From assembly GCA_949752735.1 (NCBI GenBank), contig OX457036.1, positions 98,065,761 to 98,129,760 of the forward strand: a DNA stretch of 64,000 bases. The letters are read 5' to 3'. This DNA is from Lumbricus terrestris (lineage: Eukaryota; Annelida; Clitellata; Crassiclitellata; Lumbricidae). Below are positions 20,764 to 33,400 of this stretch, piece by piece (within the stretch, counting starts at the first letter, position 1; every line of letters begins with the position of its first letter). The notes beneath the pieces are model-generated. The model saw nothing but the letters and a program-made list of their open reading frames with translations, was not told the origin of the DNA and made no database searches. The translations under genes were made by a program, and so were the position numbers.

Positions 20764-22361
20764 CAGGGCCTACTACGCCATAGGGGGGATGGAAGCAGAC
20801 TGCTTCCAATTTGGGCCGGGGGGGAAAGGTTTCCCCCCCCTGATGATAAAGTTGAGTATAGAAGATTTCCTCCAGAACATTTTCCCCCGGTATTCCCCAG
20901 TATCTGCCATTGACTTCCATCTGGTAAATCCTCCAAACAATCCTCTCCCCATCATAGCACAGGGTAAATTTTCATTTAATTTGACTTTTGCTTAACACTC
21001 ACATAAATTTGTCCTTTCACTTCCATCACATTCGCGCGCATCAGATCTTGCCACGTGGGGGGGAGTAAGTAGCCTGATCCAACTTGTACCAGAGGGAAAT
21101 CCCCCCCCTATTGATAGATGGGCATAAGAGGTTTCCTTTTGGACATATCCCCCGGCATCTCGCTCACTACCATTCCTCCCTGCACACCCACGGTAAATTC
21201 CCATTGAACGTTCATCCCGCCATCTCAAGGGTAGATATTCATTTAGTATGACCTTTGCTTTATTCACTTACATTTGTCCCTGCACGTATATGGCACTCGC
21301 TCTCACAACTCCTAATTAATGACATTAATTGTTAAAAAATTTAAAGTATATTTTATATCTACTGACACGGCACTTGTTTTATAATATAGGTTTCAAATAA
21401 AATGAACGATATTTTCAGAATGAATTTTAGTGATATGAGGCAAAGAAGCAACAGTAAATTAGTAGGCCTACTTTTGTTTATAATTTATTAGGCCTAAAGG
21501 ATTTTAGTCTGCTTAAGTAAACATTAATCAAGCAATAAAAGCTTGGTTGGTCAACAATTGAAGTTCAAAAGCAAGTAAAGCAAATGGTTCATATTGAAAT
21601 CTGTACAACTGCAAATTGCTTACACTTTTGAAGCCTACATTTGAGGGAAATGCTCGAAGGAATTGTTCCATTGAAACGCTCTGGTGGAATCCAGAGAGGA
21701 AATTACGGGAGTGGTCCAGGGAAATGTTCATGGGATTTGTTTGGATCCCAAAATGGATATTTCTGAGTATTGTACAACTGACGGTTGACTACTCAATTTG
21801 ATATACCAAAAGAAATTTATATTTTACTCAATGCTGAACCTTTCCAAACTTCATAGGACTAAGTGCTACAGTGTCGCACTGTTAACCCATAGTGAGAAAG
21901 TTTAGAATGTTACCATTAGGCTACATTGTGCAAATTTAAAAAAATTAAATAATGGAGAGGCTACATTTTATGATATCCTAAACCACGTTTCTGAGCATTG
22001 AATTCACGAACAATTTTGTGAAAATGACAGCTTAAAAAGGTATAATTACAGCGTGCAAATCCCAAAAAAGTGAAATTTTCATGACTTTATCGTTCATAAA
22101 CAGATAGCAAACAAGAGCCTAAAACATGCGCTCTAGTCGATGCCAACAGCTAAAAATGCGCTGCAGGGTTTCTGGGGCTCCGCCCCAGACCCCGCTGGGG
22201 GACCTTACGACGCTCCCCTAGACCCCCCCCTAGTCGCTATATGGGTCTCGTGCCTTCGGCACTCGCAGCTTCGCGCCTTCGGCGCTTGCAATATATATAG
22301 GCAAAAAGTTTCTGTTGGAGGGGGACTGCTTCCAGCTTCCAAGGGGGGATAGTAGGCCCTG
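20764..22361. mobile_element. hAT-like non-autonomous element, 1.6 kb
   Basis: Ends CAGGGCCTACTA / TAGTAGGCCCTG, with a perfect 8-bp duplication TATAGATC (20756-20763 and 22362-22369). No transposase is readable. The interior is AT-rich, with G- and C-runs near both ends and CTTCGGCAC/GCCTTCGGC words near 22255-22290. Confidence 0.85.
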
Positions 22362-22369
22362 TATAGATC

Positions 22370-23394
22370 TATGTATGTCCAGTTGAGAAGATCATGGCCT
22401 GAAAAACACTAGGCAACAGAACTCCACGATGACGGTCCGAGAGAGGACCAAAGATCCAGTACCAAAGTTGTTCAGTTTGGAAAAGTAAATTTACTGTAGA
22501 TCGCACATGGATCCTGTGACCAAATCTCGACTCGTACAGCGCCTGTGACGTAGGTCTATATGAAGGTTTCTTGCGGGTCTCTCTTCTGTTATTTCTGTCA
22601 AATGTCGGTCGAGTTCCGTGATTATGTTGATCTTGGTGCATGGGTTCCATCGTTTCTAACGCAACAGGAGTAAAGCTATGTCTTGTCTGGAACTCGCATC
22701 ACTAAATTCATGTTTTTAACAGCAGCGATTATTTCTTGAGCTCTTGTCGTCATTGCAAAGTCTCAGTCAAGTACGTAAGTAAGTATTGTTGCTATTACAA
22801 TTTATGTCCTTGTTATTATTTTATTTATTATTATTATTCTTATCATTATTTAGGCTACTATTTTTTGACTTTGTGCCCTGAGGTAGGCCTACTTCGTTCC
22901 CCAGGGACTTATACAGGGCCAGATAAACACATATGGGGCCCTGTTCAGGAAAACTGTGGGGCCCCAACCTTACAGAAGGACTATGAAATGACACAGAAAA
23001 TGTGTTGTAGGCCTATTCAGTGAATCAACATTTGTCTATTATCAATTCATTAGGCCTAATTCTATTTTTACAATATCATGAGGTCTTTTAGTCTTCTGGT
23101 CTAGTGTTAAAGTATACATCTTCTACGGCTTAAGAAATATTATTAAAGAAATTCATGGTCAGACTTTTTCTAGCCAGACTATAGCCAAACAGCGCAGAAG
23201 CGTTTTAATGCCCCAAATAAATTCTTGGCAAAGAAAATTTCTGGCAAACTTGCGGCAAGACAACGACCATGGCAGGGCAGATGGGTTTTTTCAAGGCATT
23301 TGACCTGATTTGCCCTGGTGTAACAACGGCACATACTACAAATTAACATTATATTTCCGTGCTTTCGTCAGTGTTAGACCCTGGCTCAAGCTCC
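22370..23394. other. Spacer with a dispersed repeat
   Basis: 22560-22690 repeats 1190-1330 (TTCCATCGTTTCTAACGCAA is shared). No gene is seen in the rest. Confidence 0.5.
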
Positions 23395-23700
23395 ATACTA
23401 CCAATGTGAGCTTTTCACCCCGCTTCTGTCTCTCTTGATGGGTCGCCTTTCACTGCGCTCAGCTACATGTGGAGACTTCCTTGCCGGGCTTGCCCCTATT
23501 TGCATAAACTGTCACCATGCAGCGAAGAGCATTCCTGAAGGTGGGCCCAGCTATCTGGAATAGCCTCCCTTTGTATCTCCTCTCACTTCCCCATAACTGC
23601 AGGCTTTTTCATTCGTCTTCATTCGGATTTTCTGTTGACAAGGTTTGGGTTGGGAGCGCCTCTGAATAGCTCTCGTTAATAGGCGCTAATATGAATTTAT
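23395..23700 (+). pseudogene. CR1/L2-like LINE 3' end, decayed
   Basis: The typical order survives: GCAGCGAAGAGCATTCCTGA..., a WNSLP-like GGAATAGCCTCCC, then GTTGGGAGCGCCTCTGAATA and a final GGCGCTAATATGAATTTATG tail. No open frame remains. Confidence 0.6.
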
Positions 23701-25036
23701 GTGATTGATTGTTTGAATTCGTAAAAACAGAGTGCATACTGAGCCCCAGTGTACACAATAATTATAATGACGCCATTTCATAATGCGTTGCATGACACTT
23801 GAGTTCCGATCTTATGCAGTTTTAAGTGGCTAAATTAGCAATAAAACTTATAAGCTCTTACTAACATTTCTGACTGGACTGCTTTCAAGATCAATCTGCC
23901 TGGTAATGAAAATAAGGGCCCCCACAGATGTGCAAAATTTGTATAATTATTATGCCAAAATCAGTAATAGGCCTACTGTTTTCGAATGATTTTGCAATTT
24001 TTTCAGAGATTTAAACTCATTTTTGGTTTTTCAGTTTTACAATAATTATTAGTAACAAATGATGAAAAATATTCATAGTGGATGTGTGGGCGCCCCCTAA
24101 AGTGTGGGGACCCCTGTTCGGCCGAACATGTTGAACATGCCTTAATCCGGCCATGGACTTATAAATTACCAGTATAAGAGTTACGTGTCGGGATCGACTA
24201 CAATTAATAAGCTTAGGCCTACATATCGTGCGTCACAATGTTTCTGCTTTTATGTGAAAACGATTAATGGGAGCAATCACTGTGATGCATTTTTACCCCA
24301 GTGGTATTCACGGAGTTGAGGTGGTGCAGCTAACTCGTCAGGTGTCAATATTGTCAGAAGCACGGTCGGCCTACTTGATAGAAGAAGCGAATTTCTGTAT
24401 CTACATGTAAATATTTTGCCATTTCGTACTTCGTTATAATAGGATAGAACGAATCGAATGAAGGTTGTTCATGACACATGAGTCATTGACTTGCAATGGA
24501 AAACAAGGTGTTATTTACAACGCATCTATTTGTTTGTTCGTGGTAACGAATGTTGCTGCATTCAGCTTTCAAAAGTCGACTGCTTTAGTAGGCCTTTGTA
24601 GGCTATAGCACTGTTTATAGTCTGTGCCTATTATTTTATGATACTGTGTATAAGCCTATGTATAACACTGTATGTAGCGCATGTTTGAATCAAGGCGCTT
24701 GACTAATACGTGCACTGCACTTAGTATTTCCAAGAAGGTCTACAATAACATTATATGGTGATGAGGACACGAAATTCCCCGGTCATGCCCGGCTGACGCC
24801 AAAAACTTCGGCGTAACTCTATTGTATTGATTCTGACTCAGCTGTCTTTGTTGCAGTTTAACGATGCTGTCTCATAACAAAGAACAAAAGCGTCGCCCTC
24901 CTCCTCCTCCTCCTTTTCCTCCTCCCATCTAATCATCAGTCACCCTAACACTCATTTTATAACACGCTGCAGGCATGGAGAGCGAGAGGAACCGAGGTCG
25001 CGCCTTGAAGGGCGGATGTGCTTGTAGGCTGCCATT
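23701..25036. other. Spacer, partly shared with 41.85-42.08 kb
   Basis: 24540-24830 aligns with 41860-42050 (TGCATTCAG, TTGACTAATA, GCGATG/TGATGAGGACAC, then CGGCTGACGCCAAAA). This looks like the distal upstream part of the BRICHOS duplication. No gene is seen. Confidence 0.55.
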
Positions 25037-25645
25037 GGTGTCACGACAACTCGTCTACCGACAACTCGTCTAACGACAAGTGGTCTCCGGACAATTCGTC
25101 TACGGCAACTGGTCTACAGACAACTGATCCAGCGCTTGAGAAATGGAAGCTGGATGAAAGTTTTAACAGGTGAAATGGAGGTTGGATTGATGAAAAAACG
25201 CAAGAGAAATGAAATCTGGATGATGGCTGTTTTACAGGTGAAATAGAATCTGGATTGACGAAAATAACGCATGAGAAATAAAAGCTGGATGAAAGTATTT
25301 CTCGATCTGAAATAGAAGCTGGATTGATGAAAAACGCTTAAGTAATGGAAGCTGGATAAGGGTATTGTTTTATATCTGAAATAGAAGCTGGATTGACGAA
25401 AATAACGGGTGAGAAAAAGAAGCTGGATGAAGGTATTTTTAGATCTGAAGTAGAATCTGGATGCATGTCGAAATACATGAATAAAATCATCGATCCAGCT
25501 TCCATTTAAGCTAAGAAACCATTTTCATAAATCCAGCTTCTATTTCATCGATACTATTCGTCTGTAGACCAGTTGTCGTTAGACCAATTGTCCGGAGACG
25601 AGTTGTCGGTAGACGAGTTGTCGGTAGACCAGTTGTCGTGGAACC
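25037..25645 (-). mobile_element. 609-bp element with GACAACT arrays, copy 1
   Basis: Same length and nearly the same sequence as 27972-28580, but inverted. Ends are GGTGTCACGACAACTCG and CCAGTTGTCGTGGAACC, each followed inward by a short array of CGACAACT(G/C)GTCTAC words. The middle is a series of AAGCTGGATTGATGAAAA units that switches orientation near 25490. I find no clear target-site duplication for this copy. Confidence 0.85.
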
Positions 25646-26866
<1,221 letters not shown>

Positions 26867-26960
26867 GTGACCGAGACAATAATATTATATTTCAGACAAG
26901 ACGAAGTATGTGACCAGCATTGGACTTGCCCTCAAACGAAGCTGAAACTCCCATGTAGAC

Positions 26961-27814
26961 CAGGGGTTCTCAAACTGTGGTACGCGTACCCCTGGGGGTA
27001 CGCCAGGCGCCGGTAAGGGGTACGCGAAAAATTCCAGAAATATAAATTTTCTTTGAGTTTATGACTATGTGTCCATCTTTCTTTGATTAGCAATGATTTA
27101 TCAAAGATTTTTAATTAACGTTGCCACATATAACAGCATCGTCATTTATTTCTTTCACAACATATAGGCTAATTAGACTCACATATTATACAAAGCATGC
27201 AACATATTTATGTTTAGACCTACCACTATTAGCCTATGTGAAACAAATAATGTATAAATGGTTGAAAGTGCCAAAGCCAGAAATTCTCAGGCTATAGGCC
27301 TATAGGCTATAACTCAAATAGCGGAGAGCAGAATTGGTTTAGGATTAATTTCCTGGCCTTCTTTAAATTTTGCGATTCCTTTCAGCACGTCATATCTGGG
27401 TGAAACTAGTTTTTAAACAAGGCTTGCTATCAAAAACAAACATGGAATAAATATGCGTTTTGAAATTGACAAATATTAAAAAAGATTTTAACAAATCTGT
27501 GCTAGTCTAAACAAGCCCACGTCACTATAGGCTATAGGTTGGCTATTTCTAATAATACAGAGGTTATAGACCAATTTCCCTTTTAAATTTGTTGATAAAA
27601 TTATATAATTCAAACAAAATTTTGCTCCCTATATAGGCCTACGAATAATAAACGATGTCATCAATAATTAAGTGGACTTTCAGTTGTCACTGCTGCAAGG
27701 GAAATTTCGCAATGGCATTTTGTTTCTGATCTGACTTTGCTGGGGCCCGGGGGTACGCCATCATTCGATTTTATTACTTGGGGGTACAATAAAAATAAAG
27801 TTTGAGAACCCCTG
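26961..27814. mobile_element. hAT (Charlie-type) MITE
   Basis: 854 bp. Ends CAGGGGTTCTCAAACT / AAGTTTGAGAACCCCTG are the classical hAT-Charlie-like termini. A perfect 8-bp duplication ATGTAGAC lies at 26953-26960 and 27815-27822. GGGGGTACGC words lie inside both ends. No transposase. Confidence 0.95.
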
Positions 27815-27971
27815 ATGTAGACTGAGGTCCCTCTGCCCGCTATAAATAACCAGGCACAAATTTCGCAATAACTTTGAAGAAGAAGGATGCTTTATAAACT
27901 AAAATAAACTGGTTAAGCACTGATCTAGAATGCGTCGAATTTCCATTTTCAATATTTTATCTGTTTGATAG

Positions 27972-28580
27972 GGTTCCACGACAACTGGTCTACCGACAAC
28001 TCGTCTACCGACAACTCGTCTCCGGACAATTGGTCTAACGACAACTGGTCTACAGACGAATAGTATCGATGAAATAGAAGCTGGATTTATGAAAATGGTT
28101 TCTTAGCTTAAATGGAAGCTGGATCGATGATTTTATTCATGTATTTCGACATGCATCCAGCTTCTACTTCAGATCTAAAAATACCTTCATCCAGCTTCTA
28201 TTTCTCACCCGTTATTTTCGTCAATCCAGCTTCTATTTCAGATATAAAACAATACCCTTATCCAGCTTCCATTACTTAAGCGTTTTTCATCAATCCAGCT
28301 TCTATTTCAGATCGAGAAATACTTTCATCCAGCTTTTATTTCTCATGCGTTATTTTCGTCAATCCAGATTCTATTTCACCTGTAAAACAGCCATCATCCA
28401 GATTTCATTTCTCTTGCGTCTTTTCATCAATCCAACCTCCATTTCACCTGTCAAAACTTTCATCCAGCTTCCATTTCTCAAGCGCTGGATCAGTTGTCTG
28501 TAGACCAGTTGTCGTAGACGAATTGTCCGGAGACCACTTGTCGTTAGACGAGTTGTCGGTAGACGAGTTGTCGTGACACC
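27972..28580 (+). mobile_element. 609-bp element with GACAACT arrays, copy 2
   Basis: Ends GGTTCCACGACAACTGG and GTTGTCGTGACACC, with a perfect 9-bp duplication GTTTGATAG (27963-27971, 28581-28589). The interior satellite changes orientation at about 28130. Nine-base duplications occur in Mutator-like and a few other superfamilies. With no transposase the class stays open. Confidence 0.88.
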
Positions 28581-28589
28581 GTTTGATAG

Positions 28590-29734
28590 TTGGCGAAATA
28601 GGGCTTACAGCAGAAATGCAGCCGTTCTCTGATAGTGCTTTGTACACTGGACTTATTCGTTGACGCCATAGAATTCTAAGGCATGCAATTGTAGGCTAGT
28701 GTACTACGGTATTATATACTGCACCAGAAGTGCGAATAGCGCACACTAAAAGTCTTGAACTTTTTAAAACTGAATATCATTATTTTTAAATTACAAGTGA
28801 CAACTGCATGCATAGGCCTAAGCTTGTCTTGGAACACTGGACAGGTGAAATGCGGAGGGTTCCGCGAATCAACGAGTGCTTGAAAAAGGTTCCGTCACTA
28901 GAAAAAGGTTGAAAACCATTGCCGTATACCAAGGCACTCAATACCTGGCGAATTGAGTCCTTAACTCTAGTTTTGTCCACCTAGTGATCCTATTCAAATA
29001 ACTGTGCTGTAAATACATCAAATATATTCATCATCAATTCTTCTTCTTCGTCATCATCATCATGAACCGTGGGCTCAACGCACGTAGGTGATTAAATAAT
29101 TATATTGTATAAGTCTAAATCATCCCATTGGTTGATGTGAATCTTTTTAGCTTACAATGTCCCTTGCACGTAATAAAGGATGAGCTACCGTACTTGAGAA
29201 CAAGAATTGTTTCCTCGCGGTAAGTTAAACCACCCTTAAGAAAATTTTGCGAGTAGTTAAATGACAAGCATTAAATATAGCTGAGATAAAATTTAAAAAA
29301 TATTAAGAGTCTTGGAAACTATGAGTTTGATCCAACAGAAACATTATACACTGATCATAAAGTGAGTTCTTTTAAGTTAACCTATTAAAACAGTTACATA
29401 AATCAGCTGACCCTATGCAAGCTACAACTAAACTCTAGCCACGGTGTCGATTCTTGCTTTTGCCTAATATTATGTTTCCTTACTTTGTCAATTACCTTGT
29501 TGAGGATGACTACATAAGATTTGGCTTCTTCTCCTCACGAGTCGATTCAACTTATCCCTCAACAACTCTACTTTCTCATGCATATTTATATGTATAGATA
29601 ATAATATTTCATTGCATTCTTTACTCTAAATGTGAATTGTGGAATGTAGGCCTATATATTGTATCGATTCCAATAAATTTGATTTGATTTGATCATAAGT
29701 TACTTGGAACAGACACTGTAAATTTTAAAGGTGG

Positions 29735-29768
<34 letters not shown>

Positions 29769-30309
29769 AGCTGAAGTCGAACATTACACCATAGATAAGC
29801 TTACAATACATCCACAGTTATATTAATAGCTCATAGTAGCCGCATTTTGCAATTCATCCACACGAATATTCGCCGTTCCTGGAATAACTCTCACAATCAC
29901 GGAATGAAGTAAGTGAGAAGTAGGATACAATGACACATTAAAACAAGGATATTTGAAAAGTTACAAATAAACGCCTTAGTGATAAATTTTGAAAGACAAG
30001 CTCCTTGTTAGTCAGAATTGTTCGCTCGTGGTATGGCAGACCATTTACACATTATACACAAATCGGTAAATGAACTCCCTAAAGGCTCTACATTCTTGGG
30101 CAAGGATGAAGAGTATTAAGTGGTAACTTGCAAGACTTATTGAAGCCATGCTATCAATCAATGAGGATACTTTCGCAATGCCAATAGAATTAACATATTT
30201 ATATAAGCAAAGCAAAACTCATTTAGTAAGCTGTCTAGAGTTAGAAAAGATTATTCTAAAACAAAGCCGGCGGGTCGTCAATCTGCAGACCGTGGATTCC
30301 AACGCTCGT
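28590..30309. other. 3' flank of BRICHOS gene B
   Basis: No gene is seen. 29642-29695 ends in AATAAATTTGATTTGATTTG and looks like a retroelement tail. A (TA)n run is at 29742-29766. Parts of 30200-30300 resemble 7340-7400 downstream of gene A. Confidence 0.5.
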
Positions 30310-30437
30310 TTACGTGGGGCAAACGTGACGCATACACACTTGTGGGGCTGTGGCATTACCGCAGATATAAAACACAGGGATGCTGCAGATATCAATAGCG
30401 ATCAGTTGTCTCTGCTGTCGCTGGATTGCATTCGGCT
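30310..30437 (-). CDS. Gene B exon 6 (processing site and peptide)
   Basis: Acceptor TTTTTGCAG. The phase-1 junction gives EPNAIQRQQR and then the 32-residue peptide, which ends VCMRHVCPT before TAA at 30312-30310. Confidence 0.88.
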
Positions 30438-33400
30438 CTGCAAAAACAAGAGCAGAACAAAACCGATGGTATGGTATGACATGGCAAATAGTCATTGTTG
30501 ACCTTGATATTAAATTAGACTGAACATGATGGTCATTGGATGAGAAACGCTGCACATTTCCTTCGGCCAGTCAAGGCATGGCTGAAGAGAGAGTAGAGGC
30601 AATCATGTTCGTTCAAGAGCGATGACATTGGAGCAAATACGATGCTCCTATATAATCGCTCTGATGATGAAAATATGAAAGTAAAGATTTGTGGTAGTTG
30701 AATGAATTGCATGACACGTAGGTGTCGCCGGTGGAATAACTTCCAGTAATTGGAACATAACTTTTCCACACCGATGGACCTGTTCTCAATTCAGTTTAGC
30801 ATGAATTTTAAACCGATAGATGGAAGCACCTTCGATAACTACTACATCTGGCTATGTATAAACATTCTCGTCTATATTATTATTCATTCATTCATTAGAT
30901 GCATTTATATAGCGCCTCTTTTAGGGAGCTACTCAGAGGCGCTCCCAACCTCAGCGCGGCCAAATAAAACTGTCTTAAGATGAGAGAGGAAAGCCTGAGA
31001 AGGATTTTTACAAAGAGAGCGGAGGGTCAGAGGAAGACCATTCCAGGTTGAGGGTCCAACCACCGAGAAAGCACGGTTCTGCATAGTGGAAGTACTAGCA
31101 AAAGGAACTGAGGACAGACTTTGTTCGGTCGAACGAAGGGAGCGGAAGTGGCAAGAACTAAGAGTAGGGTTACAGAGCTCACAAAGATAGGCAGGAGCAA
31201 GGCCTAGCATGCAGAGCCAGACTATAGTAGATATCCTATACTCAATTCGCTGCTTGAGTGGAAGCCAGTGGAGAACGTCACGCATATAGCTGGAGATCTG
31301 GCTGAATTTAGGTATGCGGCCAATAAGGCGGGCTGCAGAGCGCAGGACGCGATCAAGGCAACTCAGACGGGAAATTGGTAGGCCAGCATAGAGAGAGCAG
31401 CAGTAGTCAAGTCTGGTGGTAACAAAAGAATGGACAAGGGTTGCAGCAGCAGTAGGAGTAAGTGAGCGAGCAACAGTGCGTATAGTTGACGTAGTTGATA
31501 ATAACACGCACGGCTGAGTGAGTGAATATGTGGAGCAAAAGTGAGCTCTTGGTCCAGAGTAACACCAAAGTCACGGACTCTGGTTGAGAAGAAAAAATCA
31601 GGAAAGGCATCAGCAATGGTTGTCATAATATCTAGCTTTGCCAGCTGCTGGCGGGTGCCAAGCCAAATGAATTGAGTTTTTAAAGAATTGAGGCGGAGTC
31701 GATTCAGTATGATTCAGATGCAATGAGACGACAGGTTCAGACTAAACATAGGGGATACCGGGGTCGAAAGTAACACGGATTGAATGTAACAAGCGTCACT
31801 GCGCCAAAACTGAAGAGCGGGGGACCAGCGTATACCGATCAAAACGTAGATACAGTCGAAAAACTAACGTGTACAAAATTTCGGCGTTGAATTATTGATA
31901 ATAATTTTTTTATAAATCAAACAAAAAAATTTGGCAAAAAAGTGAATTTCATGCTTTTTCACTATTTTTCTCATGGCCCGCAGTATTCGCGTTTGACATT
32001 TTCGCTGATTGCCATATGTAGAAGAGTTTTCATTCAGGCAGCGTTTGTGTAAGCGATATAAGCGAAAGTTGGTGTTTTCCAAAGATATTAAATAAAAACT
32101 AGTCGCATGTGATAACGGGGATGGATGTAACACATCAGGCGGGGTTGGATGTAACATGTTACAACCTGCCCAATGTATGTTACTAAAGAAGCCACCATGG
32201 ATCCATAAACCGGATTACACCTTATAATACTATAGATAAGACAGCCTAGACCTTATTGGTAAGCCTATGATTGTAGATTTATGAATAATAAAAAAATTGC
32301 AGAGTTTTTAGAAAAATTATAGTCCTAATTATTGCAGTATAGAGTCTGAATGCCACTGAAGTCAAGGAAATTTATAAATCAAACAGGAGATCTGCGGAAG
32401 ACCTTGCCTCCCAAGCTGTACTCTGTGTGCAGGGTTTGGTAGAGGCGGAGAATGGTGGTTTAGGTGCACTGCATGTGGCTATTGGGAACATAAAGCATGC
32501 ACTGATGCAGATCGTCCGGGGTTAGGCCTACATGTTTGAGACATACATGTTTGAGACATACATGTAGCTAACCATGACGCACCTACAAGGGTCAAAACCA
32601 TACACTATAATCGCGACAGTAGGCTAGGCTAGCTGTGGCCTCACTCGAACATTGCCACAATATCCAAAAATATTCAATTTCTTACTATCCCAAATAGTGT
32701 TACATCTTACCCCGGATACTGTTACATTCGGCCCCGATACTGGGGTCGAATGTAACACCCAGAGGAGCTCACTTATTTGATGGTGTCAGCTGTATTTGAT
32801 GCGCAAGCCACATGAGTCTTTGCCATTATATAGCTAAGATGTTAAGCTATCGTTTGATGCAAAAATATTGCAATTATATTTATTACAAATACCAAAAAAC
32901 ATGCAAAATTCGAAATGTGTTACATTCGTTCCCGGTCTCCCCTAATCAGGAAATACAAGTAAATAAAGTGGAGCTGCGAAAAGACTAAACTTTCTCAAAC
33001 CTCAATCAGCTCAATTTATATAACACTGGGTTTGTCTCAAGTAGCCTATTTTTATAACCTATTCTATAGTAGACAGATTTCGTATTATTTCACAATCTTA
33101 TCATAATTTATCAGGAATCAATTGGAGCCCATTCTAACTGACACAACATCGTTATTCAAAAATAATTTTGCACAGTCTTACCATAACCGCATTTCGGATA
33201 CATCCAGTAGACTGAAATCCCCTTGCACGTTTCTCTCGCCGTCCTCCCCAAGAAAGATGCGTCCGATATTGGAGTGCTCGACACATCATAATAAACTTTA
33301 TCCGCAACATCCTGCTGCAAAATGTAGAGTAGACCAACAATGACTTTCGGCCAACAAAGTCGTTACATTTATGAGAACAACGCGGATAATGTCAAAACTG

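Noticed and set aside
28850..28925. GGTTGAAAACCATTG word resembling a hAT end
   Set aside because: No partner end or target duplication found nearby.
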